Positions 1 to 9,350 are shown, counted from the first letter of the stretch. The stretch: 64,000 bases of DNA from Bacillus_AB infantis_B (GCF_008180445.1 NZ_VTER01000003.1:372001-436000); one strand, 5' to 3'. The notes: generated by a model not told the origin, from the letters alone. Numbers and translations are program-made.

Positions 1-567
1 GCGCTGCTGAAGGATCGCCTGTGCGCGCAGCTCGTCGCGGCGGTGGACGATGGTCACTTTTTCCGCGAAACGGGTCAGGTAGACGCCCTCCTCGACAGCA
101 GAATCTCCTCCGCCGACAACAACAAGCTCTTTGCCTTTGAAGAACGCGCCATCACAGACGGCACAATAAGATACACCGCGGCCGCCGAGTTCTTTTTCAC
201 CCGGAACACCGATTTTTTTATATTCAGCACCCGTTGTAATGATTACAGCACGGGCTTTATATTGTTTTGATCCTGCAACAACGGTTTTGTATTCTTCACC
301 GTCGATGATTTCTTTGATATCGCCATATGCATATTCGGCGCCGAATTTCTTGGCGTGGTCGAACATTTTAGTAGACAGGTCAGGGCCCAGGATATGATCG
401 AAACCAGGATAGTTTTCGACTTCTTCTGTGTTGGCCATTTGCCCTCCCGGCACGCCCCGTTCAATCATCAATGTAGACAGGTTGGCACGGGATGTATACA
501 CAGCAGCTGTCATTCCGGCCGGTCCTGCGCCAGCGATGATGACATCATAAATTTTTTCTTCTGCCAT
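1..567 (-). CDS. trxB: Thioredoxin reductase, 3' end cut by window edge
   Basis: Reduces thioredoxin with NADPH through FAD and a redox-active disulfide in the cytoplasm. Only the first 189 codons are present; the gene runs off the left edge. The N-terminus carries the FAD dinucleotide-binding GAGPAG (residues 13-18). The active-site CAVC is at residues 135-138, followed by the NADPH-binding GGGDSA around residue 152. The ATG at 567 has a GGAGTGGAG-type ribosome site just upstream. It sits next to yvcD and his as in B. subtilis. The 218 bases up to yvcD show only a weak promoter-like TTGGAC/TATAGG pair. Confidence 0.97.
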   Translation of the reverse strand, partial: MAEEKIYDVIIAGAGPAGMTAAVYTSRANLSTLMIERGVPGGQMANTEEVENYPGFDHILGPDLSTKMFDHAKKFGAEYAYGDIKEIIDGEEYKTVVAGSKQYKARAVIITTGAEYKKIGVPGEKELGGRGVSYCAVCDGAFFKGKELVVVGGGDSAVEEGVYLTRFAEKVTIVHRRDELRAQAILQQR

Positions 568-786
568 CTTGCTCCACTCCTTCACTAGGACTTTGCTGAT
601 TCCCCCTGAGAAATGCTTTTTTATACTTAGTTATTGCTCTGCAAAATTGACTTTCCCAGCCTTGACAGGCAGAAGGAGCTGTAAGAGCAAGTGCGTTTAT
701 TCCCAAGAAAAACAGCGGTTGTTTCAGTAGTATTTCCTTACTAACCATATCCTATAAAACAATAAGGATACAGTCCAAGAATCTGC

Positions 787-2286
787 TCATTTCAGAATGC
801 TGCTGACTGATTTTACATACTTCTGCAGTGTGGAAGCAGAAAGTCCGTACTGAGCTGCCACGCTTTGCTGCGAGACTTTTTCGCTGCGCTGCTTTCTCCA
901 GACATATTCCACGGCACCGGCCCATGCTTTTGCATTCCTGGCAAGAAGCCCCTGACCATCAGCTTCCTTGAAGACAGTAAACCATGCCAGATATAACCCG
1001 GCTTCAACTGTCCCGATCGGTTTATGGTGTCTGTATAAGAGCTCTGCCGTTTCATGGGCGATTCTTGCGCTGGTTTTTTCTCCGGCGCCAGTTTCAATCA
1101 ATGCTGCGTATTCACGGTCAGCGCCAGTGAATCTTGGATTCTGCTTAACATCCTTGCTTGCAAGAATCTCGTCTTTTCTGCCTGATTTTGAAGCCAGGAA
1201 AAGAGCAAATAAGCGTTCCTCACCATATTCACTGTTCATTTTTTTATAGATGGAATCCAGATGGTCCTCGAAACCTGCCGTTTCCGGCTTATCTTCGTTC
1301 CAAGGTTCAAGGCCCGCCTTCTCAGGGCTGTATTCCAGCACCCGTTTCCAGAAGTTCCTGGCCTGGTCTTCTTTCCCCGTAAAATAAGAGGAATAAGAAA
1401 GCCAGTAATAAAAGGCGCCATCTCCCTCATAGCCTGACTTGTTGAGCTTGCGCAGCCACTTGTAAGCCGGCTCATATTCACCGACAAGCGCAAATGTTGC
1501 CCCCAGCTTGAACTGATGATCAATCAGAAGAGGCTGGATTTTTTTCAGCGTTGCGACTAAAGCCTTTACCTCTTCAAGATCATGCTGATAATAGGCAAAC
1601 ACGAGCTTATTGCAGAGTGCATGCAGATTGCCCTGGTTGCGTACAAGCACCTCATCAAGGATATCGTTCGCTTTGTTCACTTCTCCCAGGTAAAAATGGG
1701 CAAGCGCCAGATTATTGTACGCTGACCAATATTCCGGGTAATCCTCAATCACCGTGCTCAGAATTTCCACTGCTTTCGGGAAATGCCCTGATTCAAGAAG
1801 CTCCCTTGCCTGCTCCTGCTTGGTGATCAGGTCGTCCTGCTCATACAGCTCTTCATCCAGATCTTCTGCTTCCAGTGTCAAAAGTTCCAAAAGATCTTCC
1901 GTATCCTCAATGAACTCTCCATCAGGCTCAAGCTCCAAATACGTATTGGCATGCTGATAAGCATCCTTAAAGAATCCCAGGTGGGCATAATTATTGGCAA
2001 GGAAGTAATGGCATTCAGCCATTTCCTCATCTAGCTCCTCCAGGACAAGATGCAGCAGCTTATTCGACTTCTGGTATTCATTCAATTCTGTATACACGAT
2101 CGCCAGCTGGCAGGCGATCATCGGCTCGCCCGGCTCCAGCTGCATCGCACGCTGCAGATATTTGCTTGCTTTATGAAAATCCCGGCGGTGAAAGGATTTG
2201 ATCCCTTTTGAAAAATAATACTCGCCAGTCGGGATGAATGTAAGTAGTTTCCCCATCGGTTGTCTTGCTTTTGAGTCTTTGCTCAT
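787..2286 (-). CDS. yvcD: TPR-repeat protein with C-terminal helix-turn-helix (YvcD-like)
   Basis: Cytoplasmic helical-repeat protein of unknown function, about 499 residues from the ATG chosen here. A TTG 30 bases upstream is possible, but GAGGG lies five bases before this ATG. Several TPR units are visible, with motifs such as GIKSFHRRDFHKASKYLQRA, then YWSAYNNLALAHFYLG. The last ~35 residues (SQQSVAAQYGLSASTLQKYV) look like a Psq/TFIIB-type helix-turn-helix. Location between trxB and his matches yvcD of B. subtilis. The TPR part suggests protein binding and the HTH suggests DNA contact; neither is shown. A second TPR+HTH protein occurs at 52294-54192. Confidence 0.85.
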   Translation of the reverse strand: MSKDSKARQPMGKLLTFIPTGEYYFSKGIKSFHRRDFHKASKYLQRAMQLEPGEPMIACQLAIVYTELNEYQKSNKLLHLVLEELDEEMAECHYFLANNYAHLGFFKDAYQHANTYLELEPDGEFIEDTEDLLELLTLEAEDLDEELYEQDDLITKQEQARELLESGHFPKAVEILSTVIEDYPEYWSAYNNLALAHFYLGEVNKANDILDEVLVRNQGNLHALCNKLVFAYYQHDLEEVKALVATLKKIQPLLIDHQFKLGATFALVGEYEPAYKWLRKLNKSGYEGDGAFYYWLSYSSYFTGKEDQARNFWKRVLEYSPEKAGLEPWNEDKPETAGFEDHLDSIYKKMNSEYGEERLFALFLASKSGRKDEILASKDVKQNPRFTGADREYAALIETGAGEKTSARIAHETAELLYRHHKPIGTVEAGLYLAWFTVFKEADGQGLLARNAKAWAGAVEYVWRKQRSEKVSQQSVAAQYGLSASTLQKYVKSVSSILK

Positions 2287-2350
2287 GTAATCCCTCATCT
2301 CTAGGCAGCAGGCCAATCACTCGCACACCTGCGCCAGCCTTAACTACAGT

Positions 2351-2359
2351 AGTATATCA
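2351..2359 (-). promoter_or_regulatory. Extended -10 promoter candidate for yvcD
   Basis: On the minus strand TGATATACT gives an extended -10 (TGn-TATACT) about 65 bases before the yvcD start. No convincing -35 is present, which is usual for extended -10 promoters. Confidence 0.4.
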
Positions 2360-2642
2360 CATGTGCAAGCCGCCGGAGAAGAGCAGAATGAGATTAGTAT
2401 TTTTCGGAGAACAGAATTGTGGCCATGAGTTTAAAAGCGTATCTGCAGGTGGAGTTTTCCTGCCCATCATGGCATTCAGTTGGTTTGCCCAAGGCACTTC
2501 CGGCGGTTCTTAAGTAAATTTCCTGGATTTTTTCACAATATCTGCTGAACTTTTGCACTGTTCTGCTTAACCTAAGCATGTACAGCATAATTCTGCCGTC
2601 ATTCTACCTAGAACAGCAGTTATGCAACCCTGATTCCGCATG
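2360..2642. other. Intergenic stretch between yvcD promoter and repeat array
   Basis: About 280 bases without a credible gene. I see no RNA element or palindrome here; the 21-nt repeat array and the his terminator follow to the right. Confidence 0.6.
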
Positions 2643-2735
2643 ATTCACCCTAGTTTTTTGGTTATTCACCCCAATTTCTGCATTATTCACCCTAGTTTTT
2701 TGGTTATTCGCCCCAGTTTCCGCATGATTCACCCC
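2643..2735. repeat. Degenerate 21-nt tandem repeat, four units plus a partial
   Basis: Four consecutive 21-nt units each begin ATTCACCC or ATTCGCCC, followed by a T-rich half; a partial fifth unit ends the array. Units 1 and 3 are identical, while 2 and 4 form a second subtype (CCAATTTCTGCA / CCAGTTTCCGCA), so the array has a 42-nt higher-order period. It lies just past the his terminator. Similar arrays with other core words are at 9488, 20701 and 51818. Confidence 0.85.
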
Positions 2736-2762
2736 TTCTTACATTTTTTACCAAAATCCACC

Positions 2763-2790
2763 AAAAAAGGCCAGCTCAAGTGAGCTGCCC
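2763..2790 (-). terminator. Terminator of the his operon
   Basis: On the minus strand GGGCAGCTCA pairs with TGAGCTGGCC across a tiny loop and is followed by TTTTTT, directly after the hisI stop. Confidence 0.85.
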
Positions 2791-2800
2791 TCCTCAAAAA

Positions 2801-3436
2801 TCAACCTTTTTCATGCCGCTCTTTCAGCACACCAAGCACTTCCTCGAATGGCAGCTTCTGCTCCCGCAAAAGGACGAGCAGGTGGTAAAGCAGATCGGCA
2901 GTTTCCCATTTGAGCTCTTCCTGGTCGCGGTTTTTAGCTGCGATGATGACCTCGGCGGATTCCTCGCCGACCTTTTTGAGAATTTTATCCACGCCTTTTT
3001 CAAACAGATAGGTTGTGTAGGCCCCTTCCGGACGCTCTTTTTCCCGCTGCCCGATTACCTGCTCCAGCTCGGCAAGGATGCTGTAGCTTTCCTCTCCGGC
3101 ATCTGACAGGCCTTCTGCCTTATAAACAGTCTCATTAAAGCAGCTGACGGCGCCTGTATGGCATGCAGGCCCGGCTGGCTCAACCAGCACAACTAGGGCA
3201 TCCTGGTCGCAGTCATATTTGATTTCTGCAATCTTCTGCGTATTTCCGCTGGTTGCGCCCTTATGCCAGAGCTCCTGGCGTGATCTGCTGTAAAACCAGG
3301 TTTCGCCGCTTTCAATGGAAAGAGACAGTGATTCACGGTTCATATAGGCCAGAGTCAATACTTCCTTCGTTTTCCGGTCCTGGACCACCGCCGGAATCAG
3401 ACCGTTTTCATCAAATTTCAGTTCTTCCAGATTCAT
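2801..3436 (-). CDS. hisI: Phosphoribosyl-AMP cyclohydrolase / phosphoribosyl-ATP pyrophosphatase
   Basis: Bifunctional enzyme for steps 2 and 3 of histidine synthesis. The N-terminal HisI half (about residues 1-110) has the metal-binding region with YDCDQDA and the cysteines of PACHTGAVSC. The C-terminal HisE half (from ~115) has the helical motif KVGEESAEVIIAAKN. At 211 residues it has the normal fused length. Its ATG overlaps the hisF stop by four bases (ATGA), so translation is coupled. It is the last gene of the operon and is followed by a strong terminator. Confidence 0.98.
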   Translation of the reverse strand: MNLEELKFDENGLIPAVVQDRKTKEVLTLAYMNRESLSLSIESGETWFYSRSRQELWHKGATSGNTQKIAEIKYDCDQDALVVLVEPAGPACHTGAVSCFNETVYKAEGLSDAGEESYSILAELEQVIGQREKERPEGAYTTYLFEKGVDKILKKVGEESAEVIIAAKNRDQEELKWETADLLYHLLVLLREQKLPFEEVLGVLKERHEKG

Positions 3437-4191
3437 CGGACCGTCACCCCTTTTTCTTTTAAAAATTGCTTTACTTCACTGACTGATGTTTCTTTATAAT
3501 GGAAAATCGACGCAGCAAGGGCCGCATCAGCCTTCCCTTCTGTAAAGGCATCAGCGAAATGGGCGCTGTTGCCGGCGCCTCCGGATGCGATGACCGGAAC
3601 GCTGACAGCCTCGCTCACTGCTTTCGTTAATGACAGGTCAAACCCGTTTTTCCCGCCGTCGGCATCCATGCTGGTCAGCAGGATTTCCCCGGCGCCAAGC
3701 TCAACCGCCTGCCTTGCCCATTCAATCACTTCAAGGTCCGTCTCTTTGCGGCCTCCATGAGTATAGACTCTCCAGGATCCAAGCTCAGGATCATACTTCG
3801 CATCAATTGCGACAACGATGCACTGTGACCCGAAGAAGCTTGCTCCTTCCCTGATCAGGTCCGGATTATTTACAGCTGCCGTGTTCAAGGAAACTTTGTC
3901 AGCTCCAGCCCTGAGGATTCTTTTCATATCTTCAAGTGCATTGATTCCGCCGCCGACCGTGAATGGGATGGCCAGCTCTGAAGCGACCGCCTTCACCACT
4001 TCGGTCATCGTTTTTCTGCCTTCATGTGATGCAGAGATATCAAGGAACACAAGCTCGTCAGCCCCCTGCTGGTCATAAAAGCGGGCCAGTTCGACCGGAT
4101 CGCCGGCATCTCGGAGCTGTACAAACTGAATTCCTTTTACAACCCGCCCTTCCTTTACATCAAGGCATGGGATGATCCGTTTTGTCAGCAT
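3433..4191 (-). CDS. hisF: Imidazole glycerol phosphate synthase, cyclase subunit
   Basis: TIM-barrel cyclase that takes ammonia from HisH and converts PRFAR to imidazole glycerol phosphate and AICAR. It has 252 residues and starts MLTKRIIPCLDVKEGRVVKG with the catalytic aspartate in CLDV. The second catalytic aspartate is in SMDADGGKNGFD. Phosphate-binding loops are GGGINA and ASGGAGN. It overlaps hisA by one base (TGATG) and hisI by four. Confidence 0.98.
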   Translation of the reverse strand: MLTKRIIPCLDVKEGRVVKGIQFVQLRDAGDPVELARFYDQQGADELVFLDISASHEGRKTMTEVVKAVASELAIPFTVGGGINALEDMKRILRAGADKVSLNTAAVNNPDLIREGASFFGSQCIVVAIDAKYDPELGSWRVYTHGGRKETDLEVIEWARQAVELGAGEILLTSMDADGGKNGFDLSLTKAVSEAVSVPVIASGGAGNSAHFADAFTEGKADAALAASIFHYKETSVSEVKQFLKEKGVTVR

Positions 4192-4922
4192 CAGCGGGCC
4201 ACCTCTTTCAGCGCCTGTTCAACCGTGAACCTGCCTTCATAGATGGCTTTCCCGACAATCGCGCCGGAAACGCCTTCAGCCTCATACGCCTGCAATGCCG
4301 TCAAATCTGCAAGGCTGCTTACTCCCCCTGAAGCAATGACGCTTTTTCCGGTTGCTGCCGCTAGCTCCCTGACCGCCTCCGCATTTGGCCCGGACAGCAT
4401 CCCGTCTGTCGCGATATCGGTAAAAATAAAGGTCTCTGCTCCAGCATCAGCAAACCGCTTCCCAAGCTCAACCGCTTTTACCTCGGAAGTATTGAGCCAG
4501 CCATGTGTCGCAACATAGCCATCCTTTGCATCAAGTCCAACCGCAATTTTTCCGCCGTACTTGCGGATCATTTCTATAGCAAACTCAGGATTGGAAACAG
4601 CGATGCTGCCGATGATCACACGGGAAACGCCATTATCGAGATAGTGGGCGATATCCTCCTCTGTCCGGATTCCCCCGCCTATCTGGACCTTTGCACCAAG
4701 CTCCTGCGCAGCCTTAATGACAAAAGAGTCATTCACACGCTTTCCATCTTTAGCGCCATCAAGGTCCACCATATGAATCCATTCTGCACCTGCATCTGCG
4801 AATGATTTGGCCATATCGAACGGAGAATCGCCGTACACCGTTTCTTTTTCATAATCCCCCTGCAGCAGGCGGACACATTTGCCTGCTCTCATATCAATGG
4901 CCGGATAGATTGTAAAGCTCAT
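4191..4922 (-). CDS. hisA: ProFAR isomerase
   Basis: TIM-barrel isomerase for the fourth step of histidine synthesis (ProFAR to PRFAR). At 243 residues it has the usual length. The N-terminal catalytic aspartate is in YPAIDMRAGKCVRL and the second in TDIATDGMLSGPN. Phosphate loops are GGGIRTEED and ASGGVSS. It starts inside the end of hisH (four-base overlap) and runs into hisF with a one-base overlap. Confidence 0.98.
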   Translation of the reverse strand: MSFTIYPAIDMRAGKCVRLLQGDYEKETVYGDSPFDMAKSFADAGAEWIHMVDLDGAKDGKRVNDSFVIKAAQELGAKVQIGGGIRTEEDIAHYLDNGVSRVIIGSIAVSNPEFAIEMIRKYGGKIAVGLDAKDGYVATHGWLNTSEVKAVELGKRFADAGAETFIFTDIATDGMLSGPNAEAVRELAAATGKSVIASGGVSSLADLTALQAYEAEGVSGAIVGKAIYEGRFTVEQALKEVAR

Positions 4923-5557
4923 TGGGACTCTCCTCCTTTGCTGGCTATCAGCGTAAAATTCCTCAGCAGCTCCATGCCAAGGGAACTGCTTTTTTCCGGA
5001 TGGAACTGCATCCCGAATACATTGTCCCTGCCGACCACAGCAGGAACTTCCTTATCATAATAGCTTCTTGCAATGACAACATCATGATCGCCGGGCTCCA
5101 CATAATAGGAATGGACAAAATAGACATGGCCTTCTTCTACGTCCTTTAAAATGGGTGAAGGGTTTATGAACTCAAGCCTGTTCCAGCCCATATGCGGGAC
5201 CTTGTACTTTCCACCCTGCTCATCGGTTCCCGGAAAACGGACAACCTTGCCAGGCAAAAGTTTAAGGCCCTCTGAATAGCCATTTTCCTGACTATTTTCA
5301 AACAAAAGCTGCATGCCGAGGCAGATGCCTGCCAAAGGCTTGCCGGAAGCTGTATACTCCCGGATAAATCCTGTCAGCCCTGTACTGTTCAGCCGGTCCA
5401 TCGCATCCTTGAAGCTGCCTACCCCAGGGAGGATCAGCCCATCCGCTTTTTTCAGCTCTTCCTGGTCCTCTGATAGAAAGTAAGGGACTTCAAGCCGCTC
5501 AAGCGCTTTGCTGACGCTGAACAGATTACCCATTCCATAATCAATGATGCCGATCAT
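4919..5557 (-). CDS. hisH: Imidazole glycerol phosphate synthase, glutaminase subunit
   Basis: Class I glutamine amidotransferase that feeds ammonia to HisF. The reading frame opens further upstream, but MIGIIDYGMGNLFSVSKALE is the family N-terminus, so the ATG at 5557 is chosen; it lies one base after the hisB stop. The catalytic cysteine is in LAGICLGMQLL and the His/Glu pair in FGMQFHPEKSS. About 212 residues, normal length. Confidence 0.97.
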   Translation of the reverse strand: MIGIIDYGMGNLFSVSKALERLEVPYFLSEDQEELKKADGLILPGVGSFKDAMDRLNSTGLTGFIREYTASGKPLAGICLGMQLLFENSQENGYSEGLKLLPGKVVRFPGTDEQGGKYKVPHMGWNRLEFINPSPILKDVEEGHVYFVHSYYVEPGDHDVVIARSYYDKEVPAVVGRDNVFGMQFHPEKSSSLGMELLRNFTLIASKGGESQ

Positions 5558-5558
5558 T

Positions 5559-6146
5559 TTATAACAGCCCTTTCGTTGACGGTACTCCTTTAATTCTTGG
5601 ATCGATTGTCGTCGCTTCATCAAGCGCCCTTGCAAGCGCCTTGAAAATAGCTTCGATAATATGATGTGTATTTTGGCCATAGTGGACGATCACATGCAGA
5701 TTCATACGTGCTTCAAGGGCCAGCTTCCACAGGAATTCATGGACAAGCTCTGTATCGAAGGTGCCGACCTTCTGGCTCGGGAAGTCTGCCCTGATTTCCA
5801 GGTGCGGACGGTTGCTCAAATCGACAACAACTTGCGCTAATGCCTCATCCATCGGCACAAATGCATTTCCGTAGCGTTTGATGCCTTTTTTATCCCCTAG
5901 CGCTTCCTTTAAAACCTGGCCGAGGCAGATGCCGATATCCTCTGTTGTATGGTGGTCATCCACCTCTGTGTCACCCTTCGCATCAACTGTCAGATTGAAT
6001 TGCCCGTGCTTGGCAAAAAGGTCAAGCATATGCGTCATGAATGGGACAGGCGTTTCCAGCTTGGATTTTCCTTCTCCATCGATATCGAGGGATAGAGCTA
6101 TTTGTGTTTCATTTGTATTCCGTTCAACAGATGCCGTTCTTGCCAT
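5559..6146 (-). CDS. hisB: Imidazoleglycerol-phosphate dehydratase
   Basis: Manganese-dependent dehydratase, monofunctional as in other Gram-positives (195 residues, no phosphatase domain). Metal-binding signatures are DDHHTTEDIGICLGQ and the C-terminal HIIEAIFKALARAL. It starts directly at the end of hisD with no spacer and its stop is one base from hisH. Confidence 0.98.
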   Translation of the reverse strand: MARTASVERNTNETQIALSLDIDGEGKSKLETPVPFMTHMLDLFAKHGQFNLTVDAKGDTEVDDHHTTEDIGICLGQVLKEALGDKKGIKRYGNAFVPMDEALAQVVVDLSNRPHLEIRADFPSQKVGTFDTELVHEFLWKLALEARMNLHVIVHYGQNTHHIIEAIFKALARALDEATTIDPRIKGVPSTKGLL

Positions 6147-7427
6147 TTACTTTTCCTCCTTGTTGTTCAGGCGCTCCTCGATTGCCCGCGCATGGGCTTC
6201 CAGGCCTTCAAGCCTGGCAAAGGAAGCAATTTTTGCTCCATTTTCCTGAAGCGACTTTTCACTATAATAAACGATGCTCGATTTTTTCTGAAAATCCTCC
6301 ACATTGAGCGGACTGGAGAAACGGGCTGTCCCGTTCGTCGGCAATACATGATTCGGGCCGGCAAAATAGTCGCCGACAGGCTCAGGGCTGTATCTCCCCA
6401 GGAAGATGGCCCCCGCATGCCTGATCTGGCCGAGAAGCTCCATCGGGTTTTCCGTCAGCACTTCGAGGTGCTCAGGTGCCAGACGGTTCACCGTTTCAAC
6501 GGCTTCTTCCATATTTTCCGCCACGTAAATCATACCGAAGTCTTCAATCGATTTCCCGGCAATTTCCCGGCGGGGGAGATCTGCAAGCTGCCGTTCCACC
6601 TCTTCTGCTACCTTTTCAGCGAGAATTGAGGAGGTTGTAACCAGAACACTGCAGGCCATCGGATCATGTTCTGCCTGTGACAGCAGATCGGCAGCGACTT
6701 CGTTTGCTCTCGCCGTTTCGTCAGCCAGCACCGCGATTTCGCTCGGACCGGCAATCATGTCGATATCAACATCTCCGAAGACTTCCCTTTTGGCAAGCGC
6801 TACAAAGATATTGCCCGGGCCAGTGATTTTGTCTACAGGCTTGACGGATTCTGTTCCATAAGCCAATGCAGCAATGGCCTGTGCACCGCCGATTTTATAG
6901 ATCTCTTCTGCTCCTGCTTCCTTAGCCGCTACAAGTACTGCAGCCGGGAGCTTTCCGTCCCGGCCTGGCGGGGAGGTGATAACAATCCTTCTGACTCCAG
7001 CCACTTTTGCCGGAATTACATTCATCAGGACAGAGGATGGATACGCTGCCGTGCCGCCCGGAACATACAAGCCTGCTGAGTCAAGGGGGGTAACCTTCTG
7101 TCCGAGCATCGTCCCATTTTCATCTGTCGTCATCCAGGATGGGCGAAGCTGCTTCTCGTGAAAGCTGTGGATATTGGCTGCCGCCTCCTTGATCACCTGC
7201 AGGATGGAAGGGTCAACTTTGCTGTAAGCTTCTTCTACTTCAGCAGGAGTGGCCGCAAAGGATGAAAGCTGGATACCGTCAAATTTTTCCGTGAAGCTGC
7301 GGACGGCCTTGTCTCCGTTTTTGCGCACCTCGGCAATGATGCTTTTAACAGCATTCCTCTGCTCTTCCGTACCGCTGTCAACCGATCTTTTGATTGAAAT
7401 TTCTTCTGATACTTTAATGATTTTCAT
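6147..7427 (-). CDS. hisD: Histidinol dehydrogenase
   Basis: Zinc- and NAD-dependent enzyme for the last two steps of histidine synthesis. At 426 residues it is full length. Recognisable segments are GLYVPGGTAAYPSSVLMN, the nucleotide-binding AGVRRIVITSPPGRDGK, and the catalytic/metal segment QAEHDPMACSVLV. The final part carries GDYFAGPNHVLPTNGTARF. It is followed without a gap by hisB and preceded by hisG after 27 bases. Confidence 0.98.
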   Translation of the reverse strand: MKIIKVSEEISIKRSVDSGTEEQRNAVKSIIAEVRKNGDKAVRSFTEKFDGIQLSSFAATPAEVEEAYSKVDPSILQVIKEAAANIHSFHEKQLRPSWMTTDENGTMLGQKVTPLDSAGLYVPGGTAAYPSSVLMNVIPAKVAGVRRIVITSPPGRDGKLPAAVLVAAKEAGAEEIYKIGGAQAIAALAYGTESVKPVDKITGPGNIFVALAKREVFGDVDIDMIAGPSEIAVLADETARANEVAADLLSQAEHDPMACSVLVTTSSILAEKVAEEVERQLADLPRREIAGKSIEDFGMIYVAENMEEAVETVNRLAPEHLEVLTENPMELLGQIRHAGAIFLGRYSPEPVGDYFAGPNHVLPTNGTARFSSPLNVEDFQKKSSIVYYSEKSLQENGAKIASFARLEGLEAHARAIEERLNNKEEK

Positions 7428-7454
7428 CCTGTTTTCCCTCCCTGAAGCAGCAAG

Positions 7455-8096
7455 CTATTGAGCTGCCTGTTCATTCACGACCCTGCTCAGCTTGCCGACA
7501 ATTTCGCTGATGCGCTTGTCCTTGATCCGGTAGCTGACCGGATTGACAATCAGCCTGGATGTGATGCCGACGATCTGCTCGTACTCGACCAGTCCATTTT
7601 CTTTCAGTGTCCTGCCTGTTGACACGATATCGACGATCCTGTCGGACAGTCCGATCAGCGGGGCAAGTTCAATGGAGCCGTTCAGCTTGATGATTTCAAC
7701 CTGCTCCCCCTGCTCGCGGAAATATGCCGCGGCCACATTCGGATATTTAGTTGCCACTTTTGGCGCCACTTCATTCATCTTTGTACCAGGAATTCCTGCT
7801 ACAGCAAGATAGCAGGCACTGATTTGCAGATCGAGAAGCTCATATACATCACGCTCTTCCTCGAGCATAACGTCTTTCCCTGCTATCCCGAGGTCCGCCA
7901 CCCCATGCTCCACATAGGTCGGTACATCCATCGGCTTTGCAAGGATAAATTGAAATCTTTCTTCTTCCACATCGATGATCAGCTTGCGCGAATCATCAAA
8001 TTCGGGCGGCAGATCGAAGCCGGCCTGGCGCAGGAGCTCTGCAGCCTCCTCGAATATCCGCCCTTTCGGCATCGCAATTGTCAGCAGGTCCTTCAT
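7455..8096 (-). CDS. hisG: ATP phosphoribosyltransferase, short-form catalytic subunit
   Basis: Catalyses the first committed step of histidine synthesis. At 213 residues this is the short HisG, lacking the C-terminal regulatory domain, so it needs HisZ to be active. Motifs are MPKGRIFEEA at the start, GVADLGIAGKDVMLEE, and the PRPP loop DIVSTGRTLKENGL. The ATG overlaps the end of hisZ by four bases, fitting a HisG-HisZ hetero-octamer. Confidence 0.98.
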   Translation of the reverse strand: MKDLLTIAMPKGRIFEEAAELLRQAGFDLPPEFDDSRKLIIDVEEERFQFILAKPMDVPTYVEHGVADLGIAGKDVMLEEERDVYELLDLQISACYLAVAGIPGTKMNEVAPKVATKYPNVAAAYFREQGEQVEIIKLNGSIELAPLIGLSDRIVDIVSTGRTLKENGLVEYEQIVGITSRLIVNPVSYRIKDKRISEIVGKLSRVVNEQAAQ

Positions 8097-9277
8097 TGCT
8101 GCTCCTCCTTCCCGGCTTTTCCAACTAAAAAGGTAATATCATCATATTGGCTTGTGCACGCATCCAGATTTTTGACGCCGCTGATGTCCTGAAGCACAGC
8201 CTTGATCCCTGATTTCCGCATATCCTTCGCTTTTTCATAAGCCTCGCGCCTTCGCTCCGAGCTGAAGATGATGCAATGGAGCGGCTCTTTTTCCCCTGCT
8301 CCGCCAAGCGCTTCAAGCAGGCGGTCAAGCCGGATGGCAAAGCCGGTCGCCCCTGAAGATTTGCCGAATTTTTTCAGCAGGAGATCATAGCGGCCCCCAT
8401 TGCCGATCGGAAAGCCGACATTCCCGGCGTATACTTCAAATAAAATCCCGGTGTAATAGCTCATATGGCTGACGAGCGTCAGATCGAGCTTGATTTTTTC
8501 ACCTTCGCCAAAATCGGCCATGGTGTCCCACAGACGTTCAAGCTGGACGATCGCTTCCCTGCCTTTATCATTTTCAATCAGGCTGAACGCCTGCTCAATC
8601 GCTTCGCGGCCGCCCCTGAGCTGAAGGAAATCAAGGAGGCGCTGCTTATCTATAGAAGATAGCGGGAGATTCTTCACATGCTCCCGGTACCCGACATAAT
8701 TTTTTTCATAAAGAAATCTCGTTAATTCATTGGCCCTTTCTTCTGTCCCAAGAACCTGCCGGAAAAATTCCTGTACAAAGCCGATATGTCCGACAGATAG
8801 CTGGAAGTCCTCCAGGCCCGCTTTTTTCAGCGAGCTGATTAGAAGTGCCAGGCCTTCGCCATCTGCGCTGATTGAATCGTCGCCGATCAGCTCGACGCCG
8901 ATCTGCTCAAACTCAGCCGGGCGTCCGCCTTCTCTCTGCTGGGCCCGGTATACATTGGCTGAATAAGCAAGCCTTAATGGAAGGTCTTCCTTCAGGAGCC
9001 TTGATGCAGCCACCCGGGCAATCGGGGCTGTCATATCCGGCCGCAGCACAAGTGTATGGCCCTGCTGGTCCAGGAGCTTGAACAGCTGCTGATCAACTGT
9101 TGCCGAAGCCGAACCGACGGTTTCATAATATTCAAGCGCCGGTGTTTCCATAAACTGATAGCCCCAGCTCTTCATCTCATCTTCAATGGAAGAGCGGACC
9201 CTGCTTTTTGTTTCATATATTTCAGGCAATGTATCACGCATGCCTAATGGCTTTTCAAACATAAATAAACGGCTCAT
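8093..9277 (-). CDS. hisZ: ATP phosphoribosyltransferase regulatory subunit (HisRS-like)
   Basis: Paralogue of histidyl-tRNA synthetase that lacks aminoacylation and carries histidine feedback control of HisG. It has 394 residues and starts MSRLFMFEKPLGMRDTLPE with AGGTGG seven bases before the ATG. The class II motif 2 region (RLAYSANVYRAQQREGGRPA) and motif 3 (GFAIRLDRLLEAL) are recognisable. It is the first gene of the his operon, with a sigma-A-type promoter about 75 bases upstream and no T-box in the leader. Confidence 0.96.
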   Translation of the reverse strand: MSRLFMFEKPLGMRDTLPEIYETKSRVRSSIEDEMKSWGYQFMETPALEYYETVGSASATVDQQLFKLLDQQGHTLVLRPDMTAPIARVAASRLLKEDLPLRLAYSANVYRAQQREGGRPAEFEQIGVELIGDDSISADGEGLALLISSLKKAGLEDFQLSVGHIGFVQEFFRQVLGTEERANELTRFLYEKNYVGYREHVKNLPLSSIDKQRLLDFLQLRGGREAIEQAFSLIENDKGREAIVQLERLWDTMADFGEGEKIKLDLTLVSHMSYYTGILFEVYAGNVGFPIGNGGRYDLLLKKFGKSSGATGFAIRLDRLLEALGGAGEKEPLHCIIFSSERRREAYEKAKDMRKSGIKAVLQDISGVKNLDACTSQYDDITFLVGKAGKEEQQ

Positions 9278-9350
9278 CGTATTCCACCTCTAAATCAAAA
9301 GTTCAGAATCCTTTAGTTCGCTAATATGTTATCGAATTGAAGTTAATAGT

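Noticed and set aside
545..748. 67-codon frame upstream of trxB
   Set aside because: It overlaps the trxB start in another frame, lacks a ribosome site and shows no domain.
4919..5680. 253-residue version of HisH
   Set aside because: The first 41 codons lie within hisB in another frame and do not match HisH; MIGIIDYGMGN is the family start.
9278..9350. T-box or riboswitch controlling the his operon
   Set aside because: The leader from the predicted start is about 70 bases, too short, and no T-box core AGGGTGGNACCGCG is seen.
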